64,000 bases of DNA from Wolbachia endosymbiont of Oedothorax gibbosus (GCF_936270435.1 NZ_OW370567.1:558001-622000); one strand, 5' to 3'. Counted from the first letter of the stretch, positions 19,064 to 28,897 are shown. Numbers and translations are program-made. The notes: generated by a model from the letters alone, not told the origin.

Positions 19064-19771
19064 ATGAGTGAGATAAAGAATTACGATGATAGTTTTTCTA
19101 ACTTACTTGTAGAAATACAAGGAATGCTGGGGATTAACTCGCGCCGTGATGCCTCTGAGCATTACGGTACACTCGATTTAGTAAAAAGGCTCTTTTGGGA
19201 AGCTTTCGACCAATTACATGAAAATTACTATTGGCTGGGCTCTGATGTTATTAAAGAGTTTGAACTGGAACCTGGTCAAACAGTTGGTGGTGGCTATTTG
19301 TTTGATGGTTGTAATAAGAGAAAACCAGCTTTTGATGTCAATCTAAGCCACTACAAGAATTTCTATGTCATGGATTTAATAGATCACTATGGTGCATGTA
19401 ACTTACGCTATACACAGTCGCTACGGATGCCATGGTTACCATCTTACATGTTACTCACGCGTGATACTTGTCGTGAAATTAAAATTTTGCCGGCGGTGAA
19501 ATCATCTAAAAAATATGTAATTTACTTTAAAGAGGCTGGAATTGTGTCTTGTGAAAAAACGGGAATGGACGTACCAGTTGGTCTTGATGGATTAAAACGA
19601 GAATTTTTGAAATATTCTACAGCTTTTAAATTATCAGTACGGCTGAATACTCCGCTGCCACAGGGTTTTAATGAACAGTATCATGAAATAAGAAATAGGC
19701 TTTGTGCTGGTCACAGTGTAGGAAGTCAAAGTATTAAGGAAACTATTTGGATAGACAATGAATTCTTTTGA
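19064..19771 (+). CDS. Phage head-tail connector protein (P22 gp4 position)
   Basis: A 235-residue soluble protein without recognisable motifs. It starts inside the last codons of the coat-like gene (ATG in GATGAGTGA) and overlaps the next gene by 14 bp, so it belongs to the same translationally coupled unit. Its place between coat and gp10-like genes is that of tail accessory factor gp4 in P22. Features: DLVKRLFWEAFDQLHENYYW near the N terminus and LRMPWLPSYMLLTRDTCREI in the middle. It is larger than P22 gp4 (166 residues). Function is inferred from order only. Confidence 0.45.
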   Translation: MSEIKNYDDSFSNLLVEIQGMLGINSRRDASEHYGTLDLVKRLFWEAFDQLHENYYWLGSDVIKEFELEPGQTVGGGYLFDGCNKRKPAFDVNLSHYKNFYVMDLIDHYGACNLRYTQSLRMPWLPSYMLLTRDTCREIKILPAVKSSKKYVIYFKEAGIVSCEKTGMDVPVGLDGLKREFLKYSTAFKLSVRLNTPLPQGFNEQYHEIRNRLCAGHSVGSQSIKETIWIDNEFF

Positions 19772-21266
19772 AATTCCACTACTTAGAGACATTAAATATG
19801 GTCACTGTATTGATGATTTTACAGTAATGAACTTTTTGGCTAGCCCTGAAGGTTTGCGGCTGCGACCACCACTGTTTCCACTTTTTGACATTCCTTTTGC
19901 AACTGGCGATGTCATCGTTGGCTTTTACTACGGTAATGACGATACAATTTATTTAGCTAAGGTGAGTGCTACTTTTTTGCTGACAATTTATAAAATTGAT
20001 CTACCGAAAAGTAAATATAAATCAATATTTACTTTGGCGAGTGTCTCTAGGGACGATCGTCCTTCTATGTGCAATTGTAATAACTATAAATTTTGGTTGA
20101 TATCGGGCAAACTTTATAAGCTCGTAGATGATACCTTTACTGAAATTGATATCTCAAAAGGCGATATAAAGCCAAAGGATATTGTAGATTTTGAGGTTAT
20201 GAACTCAACTCTCTACCTGCTAAGTAGCAGTAAAGGAGAAGTGTTCTATACTAGTGATTTTGCTGAATTTAAAAAGTGGGAAGCATTTACCATTATTTCA
20301 TATGCTGGCAAAGGTGTAGGACTTGGTGCAATCAATAATAATCTCTGTATCTTTACCCAAAGTGGAATGGAAGTATGGTATGGACAACCAAGCAGTGATG
20401 GATTATTTCCACTTACTAAAAGACGGGAACTAAGTTTTCCCTATAAGCTAATAAGCAAACGTACTTTGGAAAATGATGGCAATTATCTAATTGGTGCATT
20501 TCATTTAATCGATGGCAAATTTGTAGTCATTCGTTTTGATGGTCAAGAAATGAAAATACTCGATAATGCTCCACTTTTTGATTATTTTAGGCCAGAAAGA
20601 AGCAGCATTGACCTAAATGACAATTTAGTCAGTAGCATGTTCAATTATAACAACAATACCTATTATGTCTTATTTTTTAACTTACCTAATGGTGATTTAA
20701 ATAACAAATATTATCCAAATGTTGCTTTCTGTCTGCATTTGAATTTAGGTGTTTGGACACTGCTTAAAAACCAGAATAGTTTTTCTGCCAATTATCACAT
20801 CAATGTTAAGCATAAAGTTTATAATTTACTCATCAATGATGGTAGCTCTGATATCACAGTTTGCGAAGCTAGTGGATTATTGGAGGAAGATGTTGATAAT
20901 GTTTTTACTTTTAATGGGATAATAATAACGGATTATTTTCCATCGTCTAAACCTTATGTAACCGAACAGCTAACGTTTTTATACTTCTATGAAAATACGA
21001 TCAGTGAGCAGCTTAATTCTGAAAAAGGGGGCATGTTTATTGATATGTTTATTTCTTATAAGAGAGATTTTCCTCTTGAACCAGATTATCGATTAACAAT
21101 TCTTGGCACTGAACTTGAAGATAGTAGAGAAAAAATCATCAAGCTTAATTATAATCTTTTTGGCATTAATGGTGGAGTTGTACGTTTTAAGTTCGAATTT
21201 AAAAGATACAACAGCTACAAGTTTAACTTTTTATTGAAAGGTATTTATGGAAAAGAAAGAATTTAA
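19758..21266 (+). CDS. P22 gp10-like packaged-DNA stabilization / tail hub protein
   Basis: A 502-residue beta-rich protein, intact. It starts SFEIPLLRDIKYGHCIDDF and contains repeated strand-turn-strand units of a beta-propeller type. The segment LCIFTQSGMEVWYGQPSSDG, followed by FPLTKRRELSFPYKLISKR, resembles the gp10 signature of P22-like phages (a strand ending in an E-x-W/F box then a Gly-rich loop and 'FPF' stretch). P22 gp10 has 472 residues and forms the hub that plugs the portal after packaging. Later EYFRPERSSIDLNDN-like loops close the fold. The similarity is by eye. Confidence 0.55.
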   Translation: MNSFEIPLLRDIKYGHCIDDFTVMNFLASPEGLRLRPPLFPLFDIPFATGDVIVGFYYGNDDTIYLAKVSATFLLTIYKIDLPKSKYKSIFTLASVSRDDRPSMCNCNNYKFWLISGKLYKLVDDTFTEIDISKGDIKPKDIVDFEVMNSTLYLLSSSKGEVFYTSDFAEFKKWEAFTIISYAGKGVGLGAINNNLCIFTQSGMEVWYGQPSSDGLFPLTKRRELSFPYKLISKRTLENDGNYLIGAFHLIDGKFVVIRFDGQEMKILDNAPLFDYFRPERSSIDLNDNLVSSMFNYNNNTYYVLFFNLPNGDLNNKYYPNVAFCLHLNLGVWTLLKNQNSFSANYHINVKHKVYNLLINDGSSDITVCEASGLLEEDVDNVFTFNGIIITDYFPSSKPYVTEQLTFLYFYENTISEQLNSEKGGMFIDMFISYKRDFPLEPDYRLTILGTELEDSREKIIKLNYNLFGINGGVVRFKFEFKRYNSYKFNFLLKGIYGKERI

Positions 21267-21429
21267 CTTAGATTTATTAGCACCTAAAGATATTGTGTCG
21301 TACACCTACGAGGATAATTACGATACGTATTTTGCAGAAGCAACTAAGCGTTTGAACATTTTGTGGGCAGAATATTTAAAGAGGGGGGAAAATGGAAACA
21401 GAGAATCAAAAAAGCACGAAAAGCCTTAG
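21247..21429 (+). CDS. Small phage protein, 3' end at ISWpi1-like copy 2
   Basis: A 60-residue protein starting KKEFNLDLLAPKDIVSYTY, overlapping the gp10-like gene by 20 bp. The stop TAG is formed by the last bases of the target site and the first G of the IS. If the inversion proposed for this region is undone, the same codon becomes TAA, so the gene may be complete rather than truncated. The function is unknown; P22 has the tail needle gene 26 at this position, but this protein is far too short for that. Confidence 0.45.
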   Translation: MEKKEFNLDLLAPKDIVSYTYEDNYDTYFAEATKRLNILWAEYLKRGENGNRESKKHEKP

Positions 21430-22275
21430 AACCTGTTTAAAATCTCGGAGAGATGAGGTAAAATAGGCATAGATTTAAGAAAGAGGTGTATCTATGCGTA
21501 AAAATTATCCAAGTGATATAAGTCGAGAGCAATTTGAAAAAATCAGACCAATACTAGAGAGTAGCAGGAAGAAAACAAGACCAAGAAAACTTGATTTATA
21601 TGAAGTATTTTGTGCAGTCTTATACGTACTGAAAAGTTGTTGCCAGTGGAGAATGTTGCCAAAGGATTTTCCAAAGTGGGAAAACATATATTACTATTTT
21701 CAAATCTGGAGTAAAAAAAATGGAGAAGAACCAAGTTTGTTGGAACTGGTCTTAAAAAAAACTAGTTGGAGAGGTCCGTATCAACAATGGTAGGAAAGAG
21801 AAAACCAGTTTCTGTATAATTGATGCTCAAAGTGTTAAAAACACAGATACTGCTGAGAAAAAGGGCTATGATGCAGGTAAAAAGATTTCAGGGCCATATC
21901 GCAGTTGATACTCAAGGTCTACCACATGCAATTTATGTAACAACTGCAGAAGCAACTGATCGTAGTAGCGCTGTGAGAATGGTCGAAAATGCTAAAGAAA
22001 ACCTCTCTGAAGTTAAAAACATATTGGTTGATGCTGGCTACACAGGAGAAAATTTTGCAACTCAAATAAAAACTACTATTGGTGCAACCGTTGAAGTAAT
22101 AAAACGAACATACCTTTGTTGTATTGCCAAAGAGGTGGGTCGTTGAACGCTCTTTTGATTGGTTGGAAAAGTGTAGGCGATTGTGGAAAAATTGCGAACG
22201 TAAACTCAACACCAGTTTGCAAATGATTGTCCTTTCCTTCATTTCTCTCCTATTACGAAGATTTTAAACAGGTTC
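21429..22275 (+). mobile_element. ISWpi1-like IS5-family element, copy 2 (degenerate)
   Basis: The ends are gaacctgttt and aaacaggttc. Left flank is TTA, right flank is TAA, so there is no matching duplication. The first frame (21494-21793) begins MRKNYPSDISREQFEKIR and is intact; the second frame is broken by a shift near 22107, where [15 protein letters not shown] replaces the usual [15 protein letters not shown]. Non-functional. See the inversion finding. Confidence 0.85.
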
Positions 22276-23045
22276 TAAGGATGGCTAACTTTTGTCAAAC
22301 AATGTTCAATGTCGTTGTCTGTACAAACTCTATCAAATATGTGCTTGAAAGCATACTTATGACGCTTCTGGTTGGTAAATTGTATGCCGTTATCTGTTAA
22401 AATGGTATGTATTTTATATGGTAAGGTTTTAATCAAATTACGTAGAAACTCAGCAGCTATGGGTTTTGTAGCAGTATTATGCAACTCAACATAGGTAAAT
22501 TTAGATGTTCTATCTATTGCAACAAACAAATATAACTTACCTTCTTCTGTTCTGACTTCTGCAATATCAATATGCTATAGGGTATTGTTTGAACTTCTTT
22601 TTTGGTTTAACTTCACCATCAACATCTGGTAGTCTACTAATGTTATGCCTTTGTAAACAACGATGTAGACTAGATCGGGTTAGATGTCGAATTGTAGACT
22701 GGAGAGCATAAAGGCAATCATCTAATGGTAAAAGTGTATGCTTGCGAAATGCAACAATTATCGCTTCTTCTTCTAAAGTTAAGACAGTTGATCTTGGATG
22801 TTTTGGACCCATATCACTATCTTTAGTGAATGAGCGTTTTCTCCATTTGACAATAGTTTTTGGATTAAGGTTATAGTACCTGGAGAGTTTTGCTATGCTC
22901 TCTTTACTATTTTGTATTGCTCTACGAATTGTCTCTGTTATTTTGGCGCACCCATGTAACCATAATTCCTCCCTTGATGGTATTTTTTTCTCACATTTTA
23001 TCATACCATCACACTCTGGGACCATACACCGCTTTTTTTCCTCAA
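22276..23045 (-). pseudogene. IS481-family transposase, interrupted and C-truncated
   Basis: The N-terminal part (23025-22567) has the leucine/HTH pattern AIQNSKESIAKLSRYYNLNP and KTIVKWRKRS, then DMGPKHPRSTVLTLEEEAI and HLTRSSLHRCLQRHNISRLP. It stops after QYPIAY, where a TAG replaces a codon, and the frame goes on as HIDIAEVRTEEGKLYLFVAI to RTSKFTYVELHNTATKPIAA, ILTDNGIQFTN (second Asp) and HCLTKVSHP. The final Glu region is missing at the ISWpi1-like junction. The left part of the element truncates the neighbouring fic gene. Confidence 0.8.
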
Positions 23046-23064
23046 GATATATTTATATCATGAG

Positions 23065-23436
23065 TTGTTGAGGACTACCTCTCTTATTTTCTTAAATGGT
23101 GTAGTACTGCAATCATTGGATGCATTGTCAAGAGCAGAACGAATTAACATTTTGATTGCAAATTGGCAAACTGAAGTTAGTTCTAAAACTGAAGGAGTTG
23201 CGAGTGGTATTGTAAGGTATCTCGCTGTAAACCCTTACTTTACTATAAGGAAAGTGGTTGAAAACTTAGGTGTCGTATTTACAACAGCCCAAAGAGCAAT
23301 CGTAAAGCTTGAAGATTTAGGCATCGTTTCACAAACTTCTCAAGGAAAGAGAGATCGGGTTTATTGTGCAACTGATATTTTGAATATTCTAGAAGAACCA
23401 ACTAAGATTACAGAGAACTTCGATAGCACATTATAG
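23065..23436 (+). pseudogene. Fic/DOC-family protein, C-terminal fragment
   Basis: The remaining part covers the helical tail of the Fic fold (IFLNGVVLQSLDALSRAERI) and a winged-helix domain (NPYFTIRKVVENLGVVFTTA, then QRAIVKLEDLGIVSQTS). The AMP-transferase motif HPFxxGNGR lies in the missing N-terminal part, so this fragment cannot AMPylate. The 5' end is cut by the IS481 element at about 23060. It ends 160 bp before mutS. Confidence 0.75.
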
Positions 23437-23595
23437 CTATAAAAGCACTTAAATCGGTGAAGAAAAAGGTAGAAAGACAGAGAAATTGCTCAATTTGTTT
23501 TTGTATCATACTCCACTTATTTAAATTTTATGTATGTGCAATATAATCTATAATAACATTGAATTTATCACCAATACAATATATTAAAAAATATT

Positions 23596-26106
23596 ATGAG
23601 CTTTGTGAAAGAAAGAAACACTCCTGTGATGGAACAATATTTGAACCTGAAAGCTCAATACAAGGATCATCTGCTATTTTATAGGCTGGGAGATTTTTAT
23701 GAGTTGTTTTTCGATGATGCTATTAAAGCTGCGAAATTGCTGAATATAGTGCTAACCAAGAGGGGCAATTCAAATGGGCAAGAAATACCAATGTGTGGAG
23801 TGCCAGCACACAGTAGCGAATCTTACCTACACAAGCTAATAGATTTAGGATTCAAAGTAGCAATCTGTGACCAATTAGAAACTGCTGATGAAGCAAAAAA
23901 GAGGGGCTATAAATCCATAGTAAAACGTGATGTAGTGCGAGTTGTAACTCCAGGTACAATTATAGAAGATTCACTACTGGAGGATAAAAGCAATAATTAT
24001 CTCGCGTCCATAGTTGAACAAAATGACGAATATGCTATTAGTTGGCTTGAATTATCAACGGGAAAATTTTTTCACACTTTAACGAGTTTGAAAGCTCTAG
24101 ATAGTGATTTATTGCGTATATCACCAAGAGAATTATTAATTTCTGAAAAATTCACTGAGGACGAAAAAATTAGATCGATTTTAAAAAATTATAAAATATC
24201 AATTACGCAACACGCACAAAGCTTTTTTGAGTATAGTAAATCTCACAGAACATTATGCGAGTTTTATAAAATCAGGGAACTTGGAAGTATAGGAAATTTC
24301 AGCAAAGTAGAAATCATGGCGTGCGGTGCACTGCTTGAATATGTCAGAGTAACACAAAGGGGCTCTATTCCAAGGCTTGAATTCCCAAAAACCTATAAGC
24401 AACAAAATTTCATGCTTATTGATGCTTCAGCAAGGAGAAATCTTGAGTTATTTTCAACTCAATTTGGTGAAAAGAAAGGTTCACTAATTTCAGTTATTGA
24501 TCACACAGTTACAGCCTCTGGTGGACGTCTGCTCAAACAAATTCTTGCTTCACCACTTGCTTGCTCCAAGGCAATCAATTTGAGGCTCAGCACCGCTCAA
24601 TTTTTTGTAAACAGTCATGAGGCGCGCAAAAAAATACGGGAGATACTATCTAACATTCCAGATATTGAGAGGTCTTTATCGCGCTTAATACTAGGGCGTG
24701 GTTCACCAAAGGATATGAACCTATTAAAAATAGGCCTAGGAAAAACTTTAGAGTTGTCTGAGTTTCTGTCTACCTTGCATAATTATTGTTTAAGTGAAGA
24801 ACCAGCAGCTAACTTTCAGATGTCATTTCAGTGCTTGACCAGAGAAAAGGAACCAGTGTCTACTACTCAGGTGATAAGTAGTGACGAGAGTGAACTCAGC
24901 ACAATACATAAAAGCCTTGGCAATCATAAAGACCTGTTTGAGCTTTTAGATAGTGCTGTGCTTAATAACAACCTTAGTTCCATGAAAGAAGGATGGTTTA
25001 TCAATCCAAAATATAACCAGGAACTATCTGAGTTATCCTACATATTAAATAATAGTAATAAACTGATAACCAAACTCCGTGAATCTTATCGCGATTTAAC
25101 TGGCATTGCTGCACTAAAAATATTGCACAACAACATACTTGGTTATTACATTGAAGTGTCGGCAAATCACAAAATAACTTCAGATATATTTATTCATAGG
25201 CAAAGCTTGGCAAATAGCATGCGCTACACTACTAATGAATTGAAAGAACTAGAAAATAAAATTCTTACGGCACGTGATGCTGCAATCAGCTTAGAAATGA
25301 AAATTTTTAGTGAACTGTGTAGTGAAGTCGCTAAAGAATCTGAAAAAATTGCTCTTGCTGCAAATGCTTTGGCAAAACTTGATATTAGAGCCACGTTTGC
25401 GGAGCTTGCAGTGCAAAATAATTACGTAAAACCCATTATCGATGACAGTAAAGAGTTCAATATCTGTAATGGAAGACATCCAGTGATTGAAGTTAACGAT
25501 AAATTCATTGCAAATAGCATCGATTTAGCGGGTATACATCTAATTACTGGTCCTAATATGGCTGGAAAAAGCACTTTCTTGAGGCAAAATGCTCTCATCG
25601 CAATTTTAGCTCACATGGGGTCATTTGTGCCAGCAGATAGTGCACATATTGGAGTGATTGACAAGATATTCAGCAGGGTTGGTGCAACAGATAATATAAC
25701 AGCTGGTTATTCCACCTTTATGGTGGAGATGATTGAAACAGCAACAATAGTCAACCAGGCAACAGATCGTTCCTTGGTGATACTTGATGAAATTGGTAGG
25801 GGCACAGGGGTGTATGATGGATTATCTATTGCACAGGCGGTGATTGAACATATTCACAATGTAAATAAGTGCCGCGCCATTTTTGCAACTCATTATCATG
25901 AATTAACTAAAGTAAGCAAATACTTGAAGAACGTGAAATGTTTTTGTGTAAAAATAAGAGAGTGGAACGGAGAGGTTATCTTTCTACATGAAGTAATTGA
26001 AGGCATTGCAGATGAGTCATATGGAATACATGTAGCAAAACTTGCTGGTTTTCCTGATTCTGTTTTAAATAGAGCAAGTGAGGTGTTTGAGGAGCTAAAG
26101 GCTTAA
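23596..26106 (+). CDS. mutS: DNA mismatch repair protein MutS
   Basis: The 836-residue protein has the standard domains. The mismatch-reading Phe-Tyr-Glu is F34-Y35-E36 in [14 protein letters not shown] connector and the lever/clamp region follow (about 250-560). The ATPase has Walker [15 protein letters not shown] near residue 652, ST-rich [10 protein letters not shown], Walker [13 protein letters not shown] near 731 and ATHYHELTK. MutS recognises mispairs and recruits MutL. The motif reads RGTGVYDG where most bacteria have RGTSTYDG. The gene appears intact though it is surrounded by IS debris and probably lies on an inverted segment. The ATG follows an AT-rich leader without a strong ribosome site. 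Confidence 0.95.
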   Translation: MSFVKERNTPVMEQYLNLKAQYKDHLLFYRLGDFYELFFDDAIKAAKLLNIVLTKRGNSNGQEIPMCGVPAHSSESYLHKLIDLGFKVAICDQLETADEAKKRGYKSIVKRDVVRVVTPGTIIEDSLLEDKSNNYLASIVEQNDEYAISWLELSTGKFFHTLTSLKALDSDLLRISPRELLISEKFTEDEKIRSILKNYKISITQHAQSFFEYSKSHRTLCEFYKIRELGSIGNFSKVEIMACGALLEYVRVTQRGSIPRLEFPKTYKQQNFMLIDASARRNLELFSTQFGEKKGSLISVIDHTVTASGGRLLKQILASPLACSKAINLRLSTAQFFVNSHEARKKIREILSNIPDIERSLSRLILGRGSPKDMNLLKIGLGKTLELSEFLSTLHNYCLSEEPAANFQMSFQCLTREKEPVSTTQVISSDESELSTIHKSLGNHKDLFELLDSAVLNNNLSSMKEGWFINPKYNQELSELSYILNNSNKLITKLRESYRDLTGIAALKILHNNILGYYIEVSANHKITSDIFIHRQSLANSMRYTTNELKELENKILTARDAAISLEMKIFSELCSEVAKESEKIALAANALAKLDIRATFAELAVQNNYVKPIIDDSKEFNICNGRHPVIEVNDKFIANSIDLAGIHLITGPNMAGKSTFLRQNALIAILAHMGSFVPADSAHIGVIDKIFSRVGATDNITAGYSTFMVEMIETATIVNQATDRSLVILDEIGRGTGVYDGLSIAQAVIEHIHNVNKCRAIFATHYHELTKVSKYLKNVKCFCVKIREWNGEVIFLHEVIEGIADESYGIHVAKLAGFPDSVLNRASEVFEELKA

Positions 26107-26225
26107 GAATGTAAAAGACAAAATTTGATCTGACAGACAAGAACTAACTGACAGAAGAATTAAAACTAATATCAGACTGTTGTTTAATGCGACAGGTATC
26201 TGTTCAGACAATGGCGTCAACTTAA

Positions 26226-27086
26226 GAACCTGTTTAAAATCTTCGTAATAAGAGAGAAATGAAGGAGAGAACAACCATCTGTAAGCTAGTGTTGAGTTTC
26301 CGCTCGCAATTTTTCCACAAACGCCTACATTTTTCCAACCAAGCAAAAGAACGCTCAACAACCCATCTCTTTGGCAATACAACGAAAGAGTGTAATTCAC
26401 TTCGCTTTATTACCTCAACAGTTGCACCAATAGTAGCTTTTATTTGAGTTGCAAAATTTTCTCCTGTATAGCCAGCATCAACCAGTATATTTTTAACTTC
26501 AGAGAGGTTTTCTTCAGCCTTTTCCACCATTTCCACAGCACTGCTACGATCAGTTACTTCTGCCGTTGTTATATGAATTGCATGTGGCAAGCCTTGCGTA
26601 TCAACTGCAATATGACGCTTTATGCCTGAAATCTTTTTACCTGCATCATAGCCCTTTTTTTCAGCAGTATCTGTGTTTTTAACACTTTGTGCATCAATTA
26701 TACAGAAACTGGTTTTCTCTTTCCGACCATTGCTGATACGAACCTCTCCAACTAATTTTTTTTAAGACTACTTCCAGCAAGCTTGGTTCTGCTCCATTCT
26801 TTTTATTCCACATTTGAAAATAGTAATACACGTTCTCCCACCTTGGAAAATCTTTTGGCAGCATTCTCCACTGGCAGGCGCTTTTTAGGATATATAGCAC
26901 TGCACAAAATACATCATACAAATCAAGTTTCCTTGGTTTTGTTTTCTTTCTGCTACTCTCCAGTATTGGTCTGATTTTTTCAAATTGTTCTTGACTTATA
27001 TCGCTTGGATAGCTTTTTTGCATAGATATACCTCTTTCTTAACTATGCCTACTTTACCTCATATTTTCGAGATCCTTAACAGGTTC
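26226..27086 (-). mobile_element. ISWpi1-like IS5-family element, copy 3
   Basis: Ends gaacctgttt (left) and caggttc (right). The left flank is TAA and the right flank TTA, the mirror image of copy 2. Transposase frames: first (27023-26694) MQKSYPSDISQEQFEKIRPI; second (from about 26700 to 26234) through DAGYTGENFATQIKAT and [16 protein letters not shown]. Both halves look complete, so this copy may be functional by frameshifting. Confidence 0.87.
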
Positions 27087-27089
27087 TTA

Positions 27090-27952
27090 GAACCTGTTCA
27101 TAATCTCAAAAAAGTGATAAACTATGAGATGATGTATATGAATAAGGATATATGAGAAATTTATACCCAAGTGACATAAGTCGAGAACAATTTGAAAAAA
27201 TCAGATCAATTCTGGAGAGTAGTAGGAAGAAAACAAAACCAAGAAAACTTGATTTGTATGATGTATTTTGTGCAGTGCTGTACGTCCTAAAAAGTGCCTG
27301 TCAGTGGAGAATGCTGCCAAAAGATTTTCCAAAATGGCGAAGTTGTTACGAATATTTTAAAAAATGGAGTGAAAAACCAAGCGAAGATACAGAAAGTACT
27401 TTGGAGCGTGTATTAAAAAAAATTAGTTGGAGAGACACGTATCAGCAATGGTCGGAAAGAAAGAACTAGTTTTTGTATAATTGATGCTCAGAGCGTAAAA
27501 AATGCAGATACTGCTGAAAATAAGGGCTACGATGCAGGTAAAAAAATTTCAGGAATAAAGCGCCATATTGCAGTAGATACACAAGGTTTACCACACGCGA
27601 TTTATGTAACAACGGCAGAAGCAACCGACCGCAGCAGTGCCATGAAAATGGTCGAAAATGCTAAAGAAAAACTCTCTGAAGTTAAAAATATACTTGTTGA
27701 TGCAGGCTACACTGGAGAAAATTTTGCAACACAAATAAAAGCAACTATTGGTTCGACGGTCGAAGTAATAAAGCGAAGTGAATTACACACCTTTGTTGTA
27801 CTGCCAAAGAGATGGGTTGTTGAGCGCTCTTTTGCTTGGTTGGAAAAATGTAGGCGTTTGTGGAAAAATTGCGAGCGGAAACTCAACACTAGCTTACAAA
27901 TGGTCGTTCTTGCTTTCACTTCTTTACTCCTTAAAAGATTATGAACAGGTTC
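27090..27952 (+). mobile_element. ISWpi1-like IS5-family element, copy 4
   Basis: An 863-bp element flanked by TTA at 27087-27089 and 27953-27955. Its left TTA is also the right flank of copy 3, so the two stand back to back. The transposase frames (27152-27469 and 27460-27944) match copy 1 exactly at the protein level. Confidence 0.88.
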
Positions 27953-27955
27953 TTA

Positions 27956-28120
27956 CAACTGGGTTAAGGAAAGGCTTTTTGGATTTCATGGAATAGGAGT
28001 AGAAAAGATGTGAGCCAAGAAATTAACAGAAGGTCTATCTCAAGTTTATTTTTAAGATAACCAAAAGGAGATTACCCTTTTTTCTCTCTTCTCTTTCTAT
28101 TTTTCTAATCCATGGTTAGC
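27956..28120. mobile_element. Degenerate, internally deleted IS982-family remnant
   Basis: The left end (caactgggttaaggaaaggc) and the next 90 bp follow the IS982 copies: aggctttttggattt..., ggaataggagtagaaaag and gagccaagaaatt correspond to agggctttttcgatt..., gaataagaaatgagggtagaaaa and gtaccaagaaatt. The right end, tttttctaatccatggtta, matches the other terminus. Almost all of the transposase is gone, giving a 165-bp MITE-like piece that is clearly older than copies A-D. Confidence 0.6.
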
Positions 28121-28226
28121 GTAATGAGCAATCGAAAATAACAAGAAAGAGATAAATGATTGCCATACCTTCCCTTTGGCCTCCAAAACTATATACCACG
28201 CTCAGTATGAGGGGCACATTAACTAT

Positions 28227-28454
28227 TTATTTCCTTTTCCACATTCCAGTCTTGTTACCACTAATTTTCACTTCATCCATCTTAGTATCAGGATCCCCAA
28301 ACTTTTCTTTACCATGTTGTATGGCTTTTATAATCATGTTCTCATCTATATTGTTTAACCTCATTGATTGTTCTCTTGGCGACAAAAGATTTTCATGAAT
28401 TGGTTGTTTATATTGTGTTTTGTTAAACAGGCCAGTGGCTAGAATGCCTAGCAT
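28227..28454 (-). CDS. Small hypothetical protein, possibly a remnant
   Basis: A 75-residue frame: MLGILATGLFNKTQYK, then ENLLSPREQSMRLNNI, then AIQHGKEKFGDPDTKMDEV. The composition is plausible for a real protein. The open frame extends upstream about 29 codons without ATG, GTG or TTG, so the 5' end may be lost. I recognise no family. The plus strand of the same stretch has only hydrophobic shadow frames. Confidence 0.3.
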   Translation of the reverse strand: MLGILATGLFNKTQYKQPIHENLLSPREQSMRLNNIDENMIIKAIQHGKEKFGDPDTKMDEVKISGNKTGMWKRK

Positions 28455-28544
28455 TATTGTGTTATTTACTACAGTTGTGTTTATTTCCGGTATAGCTGTA
28501 ACAGTAGTATTACTATGCTCAGAAGTAAGTAGAGAAAGAAATAT

Positions 28545-28840
28545 CTAGCCTTTCTGGAGTTGCACCCTTTAATCGAGATAGCGGTTTTAGCAAAGAAAAA
28601 AGGTGTATTCAGGGTGGTAGATCACAAATTAGAAAGGTTTTACATATGTGTATTCTTAGTGCGCAAAGGTACAATTCTTATATGAAAATCTTCTTTGATA
28701 GGCTATATGATCAATACAAAAAACCATATAAAGTTGCTTCTACCGCTGCTATGAGAAAACTACTTTTACTAGCCAACTCTTTAGTCAGAGATGGTAGGGT
28801 GTTTGCTGAGAAATATAGCCCTAAGGCTGCTTCTATCTAG
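28545..28840 (+). pseudogene. IS110-family transposase, C-terminal fragment
   Basis: The frame reads LSGVAPFNRDSG, then RCIQGGRSQIRKVLHMCIL and ASTAAMRKLLLLANSLVRDG, which is the conserved C-terminal (transposase_20) part of IS110 elements: APFNRDSG, GGRSxxRxxL and R-K-L-L-x-x-x-N. The N-terminal DEDD domain is absent. Confidence 0.75.
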
Positions 28841-28850
28841 TAATAGCGTA

Positions 28851-28897
28851 GCTATGAATAAGTACGCCTACACAAACTTTAAGTACTTATTCATAGC
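28851..28897. repeat. Stem-loop with 17-nt loop (copy 2)
   Basis: A perfect 15-bp stem, gctatgaataagtac/gtacttattcatagc, encloses a 17-nt loop, gcctacacaaactttaa. Twelve of the 17 loop bases match the loop at 2955-2971, while the stem differs with compensating pairs. It lies 10 bp after the IS110 fragment stop. Confidence 0.7.

Larger units (their letters stand above)
16594..19071 (+). pseudogene. Coat (major capsid)-like protein of P22 type, split by IS982
   Basis: The first frame runs to 17834 before the IS and has a beta-rich body: IGKSFIEYGDYESQTVDQKT, then RVSGTAVIDNDDVKFLFN, RVNGGVLRTSRLVGSMPNS and GVPIALTVMKDSDTATVTVS. Deleting IS982 and one TTATAG joins NKYLYR to EISAPNSAFGPLKNIAMSFL and the frame continues to 19071 (GTLILPPKSPKPETY). 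The restored length is near 500 residues, close to P22 coat protein (430). The gene follows a scaffold-like gene and precedes a gp10-like gene, as in P22. At present the 5' part ends in IS-encoded residues (PQLWINQRSK). Confidence 0.6.

Noticed and set aside
12517-21266. Phage WO head or tail genes
   Set aside because: None of the WO markers (minor capsid, baseplate gpW/gpJ, tail sheath) could be recognised; order and motifs point elsewhere.
28156-28398. Hydrophobic plus-strand frame of 80 residues
   Set aside because: It mirrors the more plausible minus-strand frame at 28227-28454 and has no ribosome site.
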